From the NCBI GenBank assembly GCA_945643635.1, contig CALZFC010000009.1:5445001-5509000 (forward strand): 64,000 nt of DNA, given 5' to 3'. The position numbers and the translations under genes are program-made. Below the pieces are notes generated by a model that searched no databases, was not told the DNA's origin, and worked only from the letters and a program-made list of their open reading frames with translations. The stretch comes from Allodiplogaster sudhausi (Eukaryota > Nematoda > Chromadorea > Rhabditida > Diplogasteridae). Of the stretch, positions 25,887-54,254 are shown one piece after another. Positions within the stretch are counted from its first letter, which is position 1. Every line of letters begins with the position of its first letter.

Positions 25887-26929
25887 AAGGAGCGAGCAGG
25901 GAGACAGGATCCAAGCAATTGCTTCTCAGTTAGCAACGACACTTTCGACCTTGTGAGTCGCAACAAATCCCACCCACCAAAACCTTCAAAGCCTTGACAA
26001 TAAATCTAAACGTTAAAAAAGAACTCAGAAAATGCGCATCTATCGAAAACCCGAAGGGAACATCAAGAGACATGTGGAGGCGAAGAGAGATAAAAGCACA
26101 GAAAAGGAAAGATAGAGAGAGGGAAGGAGAATGAGGAAGAGAGAAGAAAGAGCAGTTCCTCTTCGAGTAAGTAAAAATGTTTGCTCTCAAACAGCAAAGC
26201 GCATGACCAATATGCCAAAATGTATGTATGTTTACTGACACTGCAAGTTACAAATAAAGATAAGAGAAAGAGACAAAAAGAGAGAGTAGACAACTGAAGG
26301 AGAAACGGAAATGGCTGGCGATGGGCAAAGAAGGCAAACGGCGCACCTCGTTGAGTGAGTGCGCCCTGGCGCGTACATTCTTTAGTCCCGTGCGGGCAGT
26401 TGGCGGCAGCTTGGACGCCGAGAACAGCTGCATATCCTTGGTGACGATGGGCGAGAGCATCTTCCTGTTCTCCTTGTCCTCACTCTGGTCGTGCTTCTCC
26501 CTCTGGACGGTCGTCTCCTTCTTCTGCTCTCCAGTGTCGTGGCTGCTCACTAGTGCGCGCGCTGTCTGATCTTGCTGCTGCTGATGCATTCCGTGCTGCT
26601 GCTCCGCCTCCTCATAGCCGGGACCGCGACGCGACCGCGTCGCGAGCAACGTAGACGCACGCTCAGACACACTCTCCACTCGGAAGCGGCTGACCGTCGA
26701 GCGTCTCTCGGTGTCGCGTGCTCTTTCGCAGAGCAGGAGAGGGGACATTATGGGAGGCTGAATGGGATCCGCCAGCGTGGCGGTGGTCTCTTCGCTGGCC
26801 GCCAGGTTGGCGGGAGTCAGGGGGGAGTGGGAAGTGAGAGAAGAATGGGGAGAGGAGGCGATGGTAGAGGGCGGGCAGGGGGCAGGATGAAGCGGCAGAC
26901 GACTGCTACCAACACTCTCCCCGATCATC
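23806..26929 (-). CDS. disordered basic Ser/Pro-rich protein, C-terminal exons
   Basis: Three minus-strand exons, 26929-26347, 24510-24000 and 23918-23806, join in phases 0 and 1 and end at TAG. They give about 402 aa; the first exon opens in phase 2, so the start lies upstream and was not found. Low-complexity Ser/Pro/Thr/Ala sequence dominates. Distinct islands are STVSRFRVESVSE, KMLSPIVTKDMQLFSASKL, LDPIVEGVEFGSGK and a basic patch KKKKKNSVIKWVSNMFGRS. The RFRV tetrapeptide fits the RFx(V/I) docking motif of SPAK/OSR1 kinases, and the KKKKKN...WVSNMF segment looks like a membrane- or partner-binding basic-hydrophobic motif; both are inferences. I do not recognise the family. The 1.8-kb intron is filled with GA/CT tracts and may hide further exons (a frame near 25300-25380 with WQQLAIMWLEKEARLAEAE has no good acceptor). 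Confidence 0.6.
25185..25884. repeat. cluster of CT and GA tracts in the intron of the disordered-protein gene
   Basis: (CT)n at 25185-25290 and 25411-25460, CT-rich sequence to about 25590, then (GA)n at 25790-25884 with a CGCGCGCGC island at 25809-25817. Confidence 0.9.
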
Positions 26930-29743
26930 CTGGAAGAGAGCTCCAGGTGACAGGGCAGAGGTTGGAAGAGAGGGAAGTGGATAGAGACCTCTTCCGCTCC
27001 GCCCTCCGCCCTCTTCTTTTCCTCTGTTCCAGAGGCACTGATCGTCAGTCAGGAGACAATCTAAAAGTGAATATATGTACATGCATGAGATACACAATTT
27101 ATTATTAGAGCAAAGGTATTATATATTGAATGTAGAGCTTATAACACGGATTACACAGATAATAGAATGCCGATTATAGAAGAGAGCAGCAGACGTAAGT
27201 AAACAAGTTGAATTGGATGGAAGTTGTGAACTCATTGGATTTGTATATATACGCATGAAGATGAATAGCAGTACATAAACTGTAGTGACGTCATGAAATA
27301 ACATTATGACATTTCAGCGCGGAAGGTGAGAAGACTGTGATTGGCAGATGGCAGACAGCTACCATGAGAGATTATGGGTGATTGCAGGTAAAGAGGAAGT
27401 GATAAGCAGTAGGCGATGAAATAATGAAAGAATAATGAGGCTAACCAATAAGGCGAAATGTCAACGGAATCACATGAGAGAAATGCTAGTACACCTTTAT
27501 CAATAATGAAGGCTCGCAGTCTCACTATTGATAGCGGTCAACTTATTTTTCCTTCTCATTTTTTTTACCGCACGTTTTTTTCATCAAACTCGAGGAAAGT
27601 TTTAAAGTGTCCATTTCACAATTTACTCACTTCATGGGATTATTCTCTTCAGGTATGACATTTATCTGATGAATTGTCGCTCAACAACTATAATAATGAT
27701 GCAAGGCATAGAAAGCACAGTTTTGTACTACTGTGCAGTTCACTTGACTTTGACTTCTAATTCAAGACTAAAGTTACATGCCATCAAAGCGAAAGGTAAC
27801 TGCTCTCAACTTTATTTAGACTCATTTTTATTCCTCTCACACACACTTGTCTAAAACACCAACAGAAAAGAATTCGCAGAAATAAATTTTTAAATAGCAC
27901 ATGTTTAGCGAGCGCACCATTCCACAATGGGTAACTGTGTTCACGGGAAGGGGCGAGAGAAAGAAACGGACTCTGAAGTGGTCCAAATGTGCGAGAGCTC
28001 CGACTGCCTTTCGTTGACATTCACAAAGTGGTAGGTTTCTGTACTGGGAACTTGTTGCTCATTGTTGAGTTAAAAATGCAATAAAAGATATTTGAAGGAC
28101 TTCAAAACAGTCAGAGCTTGCTGGTAAACATGTGACAAGGGGTCGAAAGGTTGACAGTCTGTATGCATAAGTATGTACATATGTATGAAAACATCAGAGA
28201 CACTCTTAGAGAGAGGGAAAAAAGAGATAAAGAGAGATGGTCAGGGAGAGAGAGGGAGAGAGCGAGAGAGACAGAGATTCTGAGCTCGGAAGTGTGTGAA
28301 GTTGCGGCAAACTTTGACCTTCCATGTCGATGCTCCAGAGAGGTTCTCAAGATGTTTATCCTGGCAGCGTCTTCACGAACATCCTCAGCTGTACCCACTC
28401 GAGGTGCAAAGGAAACACTTTTATTTAGAAAAAGTATGAAAGGGAGCTAGAAATCGAGGAAGAGAAAGGGAGCAGCAACAGAATATACCCCATATATTGA
28501 ACCCTTAAAAATTCTTGCCATAACAAATGCTACGCATAAAGCTGATAAATTCTCATGAAATCCACAAGTATGTCATTACCTCAACAAATAGCGGTAGACG
28601 TAACTTTGCTACCAAAATATTCTTTCATTAAAATAAATCATAAGATATTTTGCTCTGTGTCACGATGTATGAACATACTTTTGCATCTAAACAAATTGGC
28701 ATATTATTCGTTGAAAAACAACTACAATATTCTCTCTAGTATCTTTACCATACACAGGCGCATAATTTTTATGAAAAAAATTGGTAAGTAATTTTGGCAA
28801 GTAATTTTTTCACACATGCCTAATGCAAATCTCTTTCTATCTCGCTGCTTCGCTAGAATAAATAGAATAGCTAATCAAATCTCAACAATAGATAAGATTA
28901 TATTGCTGCGCATGCATACGCTTACATATATATTTTTTACTTTGAGTTTAACTTCTTGATATCATGCAAGTATGCTGAAGGCTTCCCTACTATCAGCTAT
29001 TTCTTTATAGAATAATGATACATCTGCAAATCCGCTTGTTTGCTAACAACACGCAGTTGCTTGTTCTGCTGACTATCAGGTTGCCAGGAATAACTCTCTC
29101 GGGTGTCAACTTACCTTCTCTTTCGACAATATCCCCTTTTTTTCTCCTCCGATCTCCACAAAATTCTTCATGTCGTTGTTGCTCTTTTTCGAAGGCGATC
29201 TTGCAAGGCTATTCTCAAAACCACTATTAATCTTTGATGGGCAAAATTGATTAAGTTATTGCTTAAATTATAACATTTCTTCGCCCTCCACAACATCCAA
29301 AAAAAATTCGTTTCATATGTTTCAAATTTCAGATTTCTTAATTTACGAGGATATTTGTCAATAGCTGTATTCCGTTGTACTCTAATAAGCTAATGAACAA
29401 CTCTCGTATACATGAAGCATAGAATTAGAGACTTGCAACCTCAGGGATGTTCATTGCTATCTTCGGTTCTCTTCTGCCGTATTCTTATGAGCATTGATTG
29501 TTCACAGAAAGTGCACTCTGTCATTCTTGCCGATCCTGCTCCTTCTGTACATGCCCTGACAACTTGAAGTTCTCTTTCATAAAACCTGGATCCCTGGTTA
29601 ATTCTTTAGCAATCATCACCAATTTGCGCATTACATACATATATCTTCGTCTGCTTGATAAATCGTTGTCTGAATCTATGTAAAATACGCAAAGGTGACT
29701 TGTCGGATTGACAAATATGTTTTTGCGCAACTTCAGTTAGTCC

Positions 29744-29747
<4 letters not shown>

Positions 29748-29779
<32 letters not shown>

Positions 29780-29865
29780 TTATCTCTTTCTCTCTCTCTC
29801 TTTCTCTCTCTCTTTCTTTTTCTCTCTCTTTCTTTTTCTCTCTCTCTTTCTCTCTCGTTCTCTCG
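29748..29865. repeat. (CT)n microsatellite
   Basis: About 118 bases of CT dinucleotides with TTT interruptions. Confidence 0.95.
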
Positions 29866-30958
29866 CATATTTCTTCCCATTCCGCACTGTGACCCTATCT
29901 CTCTCATCTCCCTCTCTCTCTCTCTCTACCACCGTCACTTCTCATCAGTGGCTGAGGTCTGTCCTTCCACTGCATAGTATTTATCTCAGAATCAGCAATA
30001 ACGAAGTATTGCCAGCGTTTCTCTGAGCACCATCAGCATGGATTGAAACGGCAGAAATGGCTGGGTGGAGGATGCAAAGGGAATTAATAGGTGGTGGGGA
30101 AATTGGTGAAGAGAGGAGAAGGAGAGAGAGAGAGAGTGAGAGAGAGAGGGGGGGGGGAGCAAGAGTGATTGGGAGACTTCGATTGAGCGTTAGGGAGATG
30201 AGATGCATGAGATGAGAGAAATCTTGAGATGGAGAGAGGGATCAATTAGGAGAGAGGCAGACGGACACGCTGTAGAGAGTATGGCGATATTCTCGTCAAC
30301 CTCTCTCCTCAACCGAGGCGGCTCTCGCCTACCCTTTGGTACAGATTGCGCACCGATTGCCTGCTGTTCTTCTTCTTCCTCATTCATGCATGCGCTAATC
30401 AGCTAGGGAATCGTCGTTGTTTCGGCCCTTCGCTCCAAATGACCGTGAGAAGATGCGAAGGTGCCAGTGATCATTCGTACCGATGAGGGCGTGGCTGCTG
30501 CCTCTCAGATCGGCATTCCCATTCTTCTATTATTTTTATTTTGTTGAGAAGAACATCAATTTTGATACACTTACAGATTTTGTTTAAATTTTGAGAATGA
30601 TTAACTCTCAGGTTCCCTCCCACTGCCCCCCTATTTTCATCAGCGGGCTATTCTGTTTTGCTCTCGCTCTCTCTCTCTCTCTCACCCTCTCTCTCTCTCT
30701 TTCTCTCCCCCCGTCTCGCTCTCTTCTTCATCTGTCTCTCACTCCAACCCCCACACGCTGGCGCCCTTTTGGGTTGCCGTAGGCGACAAGTCGCAATCTG
30801 ATAAGGGGTGATACGAGTGCACGAGTCATTTGCCTGAAACCACTAAGAGGGAAAGCGGAGTGAACGAACTATTCAAGGGCAGACATTGGCGGAGAGTGTG
30901 TTTGTCAGCAACAGTTAAAGAGAGAATGAGAAGAGAGAGGGGGGAGACACCGAGAGTA

Positions 30959-31014
<56 letters not shown>

Positions 31015-31368
31015 GAGACGCCGGAGACTAACATCAACAGTCACAGTATATGAGTATATTTCAGTGTGGCATGTCATTGTGCTCACACTTCATCTTGCAG
31101 AAAAAAATTTCATTTGCAAGCTTTTATGCACTTTCAGCTCAAATTGAATTCCTATTCTCTTACTTTTCGCGCTAGTACTTTTCAACATTTCCCGTGCTCT
31201 AGTCTATTTTTGGAATTACTGTCACTCCAGCAAGTCGGCAAGGGTTACTGGCTCATTATATCTACAATCTTGATCGATCTTAACGCTTTACTTTTAACTC
31301 TCTATCTTCCTTCGTCTCTCTCCTTTTCTCTTTCTCTCTTTCGCTCTCTTTCTCTTTCTATCTCTCGC

Positions 31369-31401
<33 letters not shown>

Positions 31402-31912
31402 GTATTCATCTGAAAACGCTTCCCCTGCTGTCCAAATCGCTCTCGTCAGCTTCTTGCTTCCGCCCTAAAAGCTAATGCGCAAACATCAGCGATAAACAGG
31501 CATGCCTGAGTTAGAAATAAACAAATCTCCATTTTTCGCGATAATTTAATTATTCCACACATTTCTTCCTCATTTTTCTCTCCTCTTTGTTTTACTCTCT
31601 CTCTCTCTCTCTCTCTCTCAATCTCTCTCTTACTCTCCCTCTCTCTCCCTCTCTTTCTACCCTTTTATTTCTTACCTAGTAGATATCAGTCTTCCCTCTT
31701 TCTACGCACTGCCCTCGAGATGACGCCAAGTGAGTCTGATGGGAACGTCACTATTTCTCGTTCACGCGCCTGTATGCGTTAACAATAAGCCGAACATTCC
31801 AGGCGTGCCGCTAATTTTAGAAAGCGACTGTTACATTGGCTATCAAAGTCATAAGGCCTGCAAAGGCAGTCCACAAAAGGAACTATTTAGATTCCATTTG
31901 ATGGTAGCGAAG

Positions 31913-31952
<40 letters not shown>

Positions 31953-32203
31953 TAATGCATTCTAATCAACAATTAGAGACTGTGAGTTAATTGTAAGGGA
32001 AGACTTGGCATTGTCCATCTGTTCTTATCTTCCTCTCACTCCGCAGATCCTTCAAGACCCATCTCCCTTCTGTCATCTGATTTGCGTGATGAGACGAGAT
32101 GATGTCACCATTCTGCGGTTGCCATGGAAAGAAGAAGGAACAGAGAAATGAGAACGCCGAGAGCCTACTTGTAATTTCTTCCTCTCTATCCAATTCCTCT
32201 CTC

Positions 32204-32244
<41 letters not shown>

Positions 32245-32552
32245 TCGATCTTTCTGTCGTCCCTCAATTTCCTCGTTTCCATTTTACGTGCATCTTTTTA
32301 TTCGGTTCTAAACAGTTTCATCATTTCCTGTTCGAAGGGGAGGGCGCAGCTGTGGATTTCATCTTTGAAATTGTTCCTTGCACCCACTATCAGAGAGGGC
32401 GTACTCTGAAATGCTCGAAGGAAAGGGCATTTTGTTGGGTCTCTACTTCACTCTGCTCCGCTTCGCCTTCTCTAGCAAACGGCGGCCTCTTTCTTACTTC
32501 GTTTCTCTCATTGACATTATCTTTCTCTCTCTCTTTCTTTCTCTCTCTCTCC

Positions 32553-32583
<31 letters not shown>

Positions 32584-33055
32584 TCTTTTTCACTCTGTCT
32601 CTCTGTCTCTCTCTTTCTCTCCCACCCACCATCATGCTTCTCATCTATCTTTTAAACACCAGGAGTGAATGCTATTTTCATGCAGAAATAGGCTAACAAG
32701 GCCTTCTTCTCTGAAGCGTGCGAGTAAAGTGCAAATGGCATTTATGGCAGCGAAGGTATTCTCTCTTTCTCAGTGTCGCTTCTCTTAAATCATGTGACTG
32801 AATGAAATAATTACTATTCTTTTCTTAGCTGTCTATTCTTCTTTCATCTTTCAACCACCTATTTATGCTTCATCGTGGTTGCTTTTCGTAGCATACGTCT
32901 TTCTGCCTTCTGCTCTTCCTCATTCTCATCCTCATGGTCTCCTTTCAGTACTCTTTTCAATGTTCTTCTGTCTTTTTCTAATTTTCTCTCTCTTCAATTC
33001 GTGCTCTCTCTCTCTCTCTCTCTATCTTTCTCCCTTGTACTTTGAGTACACACAC

Positions 33056-33081
33056 AGCGAGAGAGAGATAGAGAGAGCAAG

Positions 33082-33113
<32 letters not shown>
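33056..33113. repeat. (GA)n microsatellite
   Basis: GA tract 30 bases downstream of a (CT)n tract at 33003-33025; the two are complementary. Confidence 0.9.
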
Positions 33114-33116
<3 letters not shown>

Positions 33117-33666
33117 TCCTTCTCCACTCGACGCTCACTCTCAAAAGTAGCAGCTCGCTGCCGCACACGATTGTTGACCTCTTTGAACTTCGTCAAGGCA
33201 GAGGGAGAGATATAAAGAGATAAAGAGAGAGATAAAGAGAGAGAGAGAGAGAGTAAATAACAATAAAGTGAGAGTTTTGATGAGAGATAGAAGCAACATT
33301 ACCAAGCAGCCCTGACCTTTCGCGTCTTTCTGATCGTGAGTCCCATTAAAGCCGATTTCCGTTTTTCTTCTTCTTCTTAAGATTAGCTTATTTACGGACA
33401 CTTCGAGTAACACAACGTGACCGAACGGGAAAAAAAAAAGTTGTACACGTCAGCGTTGTAGTTTTAAGCCCTTCCCCTCTCCCTTCGGTTACCTGGAACC
33501 TTTTTGACTAGTATGACACTTCCGCATCAGTTGAACTTTGATAATTTAGCTGTTTACGGTTTCTCATAATCAGGCGACATTTATGTTAGCATGTATGATG
33601 CATCCTGGCATTCTGCGTATCTGACAGGGTGAACATGTCCAAGAAACACGGCCCCCTCTTTCCGTA

Positions 33667-33669
<3 letters not shown>

Positions 33670-33710
<41 letters not shown>
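33670..33710. repeat. (CT)n microsatellite
   Basis: About 40 bases of uninterrupted CT dinucleotides, then CT-rich sequence to 33770. Confidence 0.95.
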
Positions 33711-33713
<3 letters not shown>

Positions 33714-34734
33714 ATAGCTCTTTCTTCCTCTCTCTCTCTGGCTCCTTCTCTCTTCCTCTCTCTCTCCCCTTTCCTAAGCAGGATACATTCCCATGTCCTC
33801 TGCCCTTTGTCCGTCCCTTCTGCTCTCCGGAAGCAGTGTCCGTGCTTTTCTTTGTGCGTTCGCAGTGAGCGGAGACAAGAGCGAATTCTCCTTCTTCGCC
33901 TCCTCTAACATCCAGCTAGCGTGCTAATCTAAACACAGACCAATTCTTTCTATTTATCTCTAACTCTCACTCTATCTCTCATTGCATTCCCTCCCTCTCT
34001 CTCCGCTTTCCTTCTGACTGCTTTCTTCCACAGCGTTCAGAGATACTCGCTGTTTTTTTATTTGAACAGAACCATGAGAGAAGCGCTGATAGCGCATCTG
34101 AAATACTTTCGTTTAAATTTTTTTTGTTTGTATAGATTATATCAAAGATTATATTTAGCAAACAAAGGAAATGGATATAAGCGAGCATGTATTAATTGGT
34201 GTAAATATGTAGTTGCGTTCTTCTTCGTCAATTTTAACCGAGAGAAAGAGGTGCTTGAAAAAATGTTGGAGGAAAGCGATATTCATCGGTTGAAATTATC
34301 CGCTTGATCTCGCCCTCTGTCACTTTGTGCCAGGCACAAGTCTGTTTGCGTGCTTGCTCACCCTGCTTAGGACACGGCGGAGTTTTACTGGCCAGTCACC
34401 CTCTGATCTCATCTGTCCATCTTTCAGTTACTTCTTCTTTCTTTTCGCTACGTATGCATAGTAGAACGGATTCACAGCCGTTTTTCGAGGTCTTATCTTC
34501 GCGATTAAGTATGTATGTTTTAAAGCACTATTCATGCTATCGTGCTTTCATCGTGTCAGGTTTATCTCAATCGGAGAGGTGGACGACCAATCAGTTAGCT
34601 TCGTGTCCGTCTCGAAAAGCTTGCATACTATGGGAGATTGTTAGATCGACTTCATTTCAACAATATCGACAAGAGAGAAGAAGTAGAAGGAAGGACTCAT
34701 CTCGCGAGGCGGCCCTCTCGCTCTCTCCTCAGCA

Positions 34735-50738
<16,004 letters not shown>

Positions 50739-53114
50739 TCCGCCGCGTCTTAGCCATCTTAACAATCATAGAACTTGTCTGATCTATTCCCGGCCCTGAT
50801 TGCAAGGTGTATGTATCTCACCCTCAATGGCTGCATGCCTACTCATGTAAAATACTGGCAACATTAATGCGATTTAAGTTTTGTAAGCAATAATAAGTAT
50901 CTAACTCTGAGATGCTTAATCTAAATTTCGAACCAATATTAGCTTATGTATATGACATCCTTCTAACGTTACGCTTATATGTATGCACAATGAGCAAGCA
51001 TCTCGAATCCTAGACATTGAATATTATGTCAACTGTAGGTAAGCATTGTCTCCTAGAATAACTGTGGTTGCTATTCAAAATTTACAGATGTCTCCATCCG
51101 GTTGCACAACGTTTACAATATGCCCCTGTTGAAGTGACGTCACGAGCAGTCAACTGAGCTATAGATGCACTTGGAATGAGTAACCAAGAAGTTATTCTGA
51201 ACTTCAAGTAGGCAACTGAATTTGTTTTATACTTGTTACCTTTTGCAATAGATTTGAGTTCAAACTTCACTATCTTCCGTCTTAAAATATTAGTTGTTTT
51301 TTTAACCTCTAATTCAGGAACAAAAAATTTTGTTTACGATTTATAATACATTTGGTTACCAACTTCGTCGAGTATTATTCATTGTTATGCTGTTTTGAAT
51401 CAAGACTTTGAAATTTTGTGACAGTTGTGTTTCCATATAACTTATGCGTTAGTTTTCGCACGATTGCATTTTATCAGCATCTCACGCATATACAAGTTTT
51501 CCGGCATTTCCCCACCATTGTTTTGTAAGGCGAAGCTGGCTATTGTTATCGCTATATGTTTTGATATGACTTGTCTGCATATCAACGTGTAGTGGTTGTT
51601 ATTGTTCGTCGACTGATGTCTCGGCTTCTTTTCTTCGTCGCACGCATGATACTCACCACATAGACATCTTTCGCTAACTTTGTTAGTGGCCGTTGAATAA
51701 AGCTCTCGAGCCAGGCACAGAAACTTATACAAATGGCATCAAAACAAAACAAAGACAGAGATTTCCTTGAATAAGTCAGATATAGTATCGCAGTTTCCCA
51801 CAACAGTTATTTTCCCGGCTACACAGTGGCGCATAGATATGTTTGGCAGGCTACATTTCATTTGTTGCCCCAGTCTACAGTCATGGTGTGTCAAGTATTT
51901 TGATACGAAATTCATACATTGTCTAACAATAATTCAAGAGACTCGCTGGCTAACTCAGCATGCGAATGGAAATATGATTGATTGATAATTCAACTAACCG
52001 ACCGTGAAAGAATGCACCCAGAACCGAAATAGGATCTCATAGAAATCGAAGATTAAATGAGAAGAACTTTAAATAGCTATAAGAATACAATCGAAAGCAA
52101 ACCCTTCAACGATGTGAAATTTTTTAAAGATTAGTCGGATATCTTAGTGGTAGGTTAACAGGCCATTTATTTTGGTTAACCTATTGCTTTTCTTCAAAAA
52201 ATGAAAACAGTAGTCATAACTTTTCTCGTTGAGCTTGTCATTAGTATGGAAAAATATCTGCCGGATTTGATCATGCGGAAACGATTATAATATCCATGCG
52301 GGCTATTTTCAGCAGGAGTTCATATGTATCTAATCAGCTGCCTTGTAGTATGCCATCGAGTCGCTTGAAATGGCGCAGTGGCAAGTTGTATGTATCATGA
52401 TAACAATGTGCTTGCTCAAACGTGTAATGCGCACGATTTTTGCGGAAGGTATACATACATGCGGCTATTCGTCTGCGTCCTATTGACAAAAATGCTCAAT
52501 GATGCATTTAAAAATTCGAAAGTTAAATATCTGCCACTATGACCTTTTCTACTTGGTACAATTCAAACATTTAACTACGTAATCGGGTGAACAGCATAAT
52601 ATAGATAATATCTGTATTTATGTACATATATAGCAATAAAACCATCATGAAGAATCAAATGTACCTCACATGTTCAACTAGTAGTACCTAGACCTATTCT
52701 AGGTCTTAGGGTGCAGTAGCGAAACTACTCGCTAATTGTAAGCAGTTTAATTGAAACGAAGTGCGAGGTTTTGAAACAGAATGTGAATGACTTATTTATT
52801 GATGGATGATTCACGAAACCGACCATGGAAGAGTAGGACGCATTGTTGCAACGACCAGAAGTGAATGAATGCCTGCTACGATCATTGGTGAGATTAGTTT
52901 CTTTCTCGTTTTTCATTTGATCTAATGTGGATTGTGAACTTGCTTTTAAGTAAAACAACCTTCGGCCGATGGCAGCCAGTTGAGTGAGTACTTTTGTTTG
53001 TGCTCTAGAAAACATGAGATGCAATACCATATCGTTTAAGGTTCCGGAGAAACATCAACCATCGAAACTCGAATAAACTCAGTTCTTGCTGATTCCGTAC
53101 TCTTGGTTGTCCAG
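50739..53114. other. intergenic, AT-rich
   Basis: Follows the MRP stop. No frame with coding signs or splice support. It probably also holds the missing first exon or exons of the scramblase-like gene that begins in the model at 53115. A 15-base word (GAAACTACTCGCTAA, 52721-52735) also occurs in the last MRP intron at 50485-50499. Confidence 0.45.
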
Positions 53115-54074
53115 AAGGTTTCTTGAGAGAAAGAGACGGTTTAGCTGTCCGCAAGCTGCAGAGCCTTTTGCAGGAGTACAGCGGCTTGCTTGGACTCGGA
53201 TGCACGCGGCGGACTTGCTTTCGGATGGTGAACAAGCATGGAGAAGTTGTAAGCGTTTTTATTCAACTGAGATGGAGTAAACTTCAAAAGCAGCATTCAA
53301 GATGCTCCGGGCAGTCGACGAGAAGCAAAGCGTTTGCATTGGTTGCACCGCAACATCATCAAACTATTCGCTGATGGTCTGCGACGCTGAGATGATGGTT
53401 CGTGTTGAAGTGAACAAGGTCTGGAGCTTGTAGAGACTATCTTGAGGTGCTTGCGCGAGTCGTTCTGTGCTGTGAGAGAAAGCGCCGATGCAGAGATTCG
53501 AACGAATACGTTGTGGAATCGCCGAACGGCTCACAGGTACAATAAGCAAAAAAAGATGTATTCATGTTCGTACATCAACATAATATTGAGATTGCCCGAA
53601 TTGTGAGCCGTCCTTCGAGCCAGAGGTCATGCACGTGCCTTGAAGTGCAAGAGAGTGATGGCACGCTCATGATCGAAGGCCCCCATCCTGGCATCTCCTC
53701 TCCTGTCACAATAAGATCTTCCGTGTTGGCAGCACTTTTCATTACCATAATCGAAAATTGCACCATGAAAGCAGAGGAAAACTGACCATTGTAAAAACGA
53801 ATTAAATTAAGGTAACAAATATACATATCTTCAGATACTAGCTGAAAATGCCGCCCCTGTCGGAGAGATTCACACGGATTCCGCCGCAGTCGTCAATGAC
53901 GCCAACTCCGATTTTTGCATGACATATTTGTTTGAAGTTGTCAACTTTGCACTACTTGCAATATCACTACTACAACAAATAAATATAGAAGGTTCCGAAG
54001 CTACTTCAGACGCGATTGGACTGCTGCCGAGAAGGAAGCTGCTCTCAGTGGCTTCCGCCTTTCTCATCACTTGA
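53115..54074 (+). CDS. divergent phospholipid scramblase-like protein, 5' end missing
   Basis: Five exons, 53115-53248, 53302-53397, 53447-53536, 53591-53722 and 53835-54074, are all in phase 0 after the first, with introns of 53, 49, 54 and 112 nt; 230 aa are visible. The order of motifs follows the scramblase barrel: an LQSLLQEYSGLLGLG helix, CFRMVNKHGEV (the Y/F-x-[IV]-x-N-x-x-G-[QE] strand), AVDEKQSVCIGC, SLMVCDAEMMVLAR (D....EVL.L), LCCERKRRC in place of the Cys-rich patch, YVVESPNGSQ (vQaPpG), LEVQESDGTLMIEGP (V....G..vL.I.GP), VGEIHTD (VGKI), and a final NDANSDF plus hydrophobic helix (VVNFALLAISLLQQ), like the DADnFgi...TM end. Scramblases flip lipids in calcium-dependent fashion or act in nuclear and endosomal roles. 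The Cys cluster and the calcium-site residues are poorly kept, so activity is doubtful. The first exon (phase 1 donor) was not found. A tail after the helix (GLLPRRKLLSVASAFLIT) is unusual. Confidence 0.55.
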
Positions 54075-54201
54075 CAATCAGTTTGAAAGCGCATATTGTT
54101 TTTTTTCTTCTAGCTGTGCCGCTCACTGATTCTGACATCAATAAATACATGAAGTCGAGCCTGAATAAAACTATATCAAGCAGCAGTGAGAAATGACGCA
54201 C

Positions 54202-54254
54202 AGCAGCGTGGCGTCATAACCCAGAGGTCGGTGGATCGAAACCACTCGCTGCTA
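54202..54254 (+). pseudogene. truncated initiator tRNA-Met remnant
   Basis: The acceptor halves AGCAGCG (54202-54208) and CGCTGCT (54247-54253) pair perfectly. The 3' half keeps CATAACCCAG (anticodon CAT and the 3' anticodon stem), AGGTC, and the T arm GGTGG-ATCGAAA-CCACT. The D arm and the 5' anticodon stem, about 20 bases including the A box, are missing between 54213 and 54214. ATCGAAA in the T loop is an initiator-type feature. It cannot fold as a normal tRNA and lacks the internal A-box promoter. Confidence 0.75.

Larger units (their letters stand above)
26930..34734. other. long intergenic region, GA/CT-rich
   Basis: It should contain the 5' part of the minus-strand gene ending at 23806 and the promoter of the MRP gene. 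Tracts: 28205-28275 (GA), 29748-29865 (CT), 30121-30150 (GA), 30666-30710 (CT), 30955-31010 (GA), 31320-31402 (CT), 31590-31660 (CT), 31916-31949 (GA), 32208-32240 (CT), 32520-32620 (CT), 33003-33025 (CT), 33056-33113 (GA), 33224-33254 (GA) and 33670-33745 (CT). A coding-looking minus frame at about 28280-28400 (GTAEDVREDAARINIL) could be an upstream exon of the disordered-protein gene but lacks clear junctions. Confidence 0.4.

Noticed and set aside
51442..51803. Minus-strand frames of 73-96 aa after the MRP gene
   Set aside because: AT-rich, overlapping in two frames, no signal, motif or splice support.
53419..53446. A 28-nt intron in the scramblase-like gene
   Set aside because: A donor at 53398 gives a 49-nt intron and better spacing to the scramblase motif, so the shorter intron is unnecessary.
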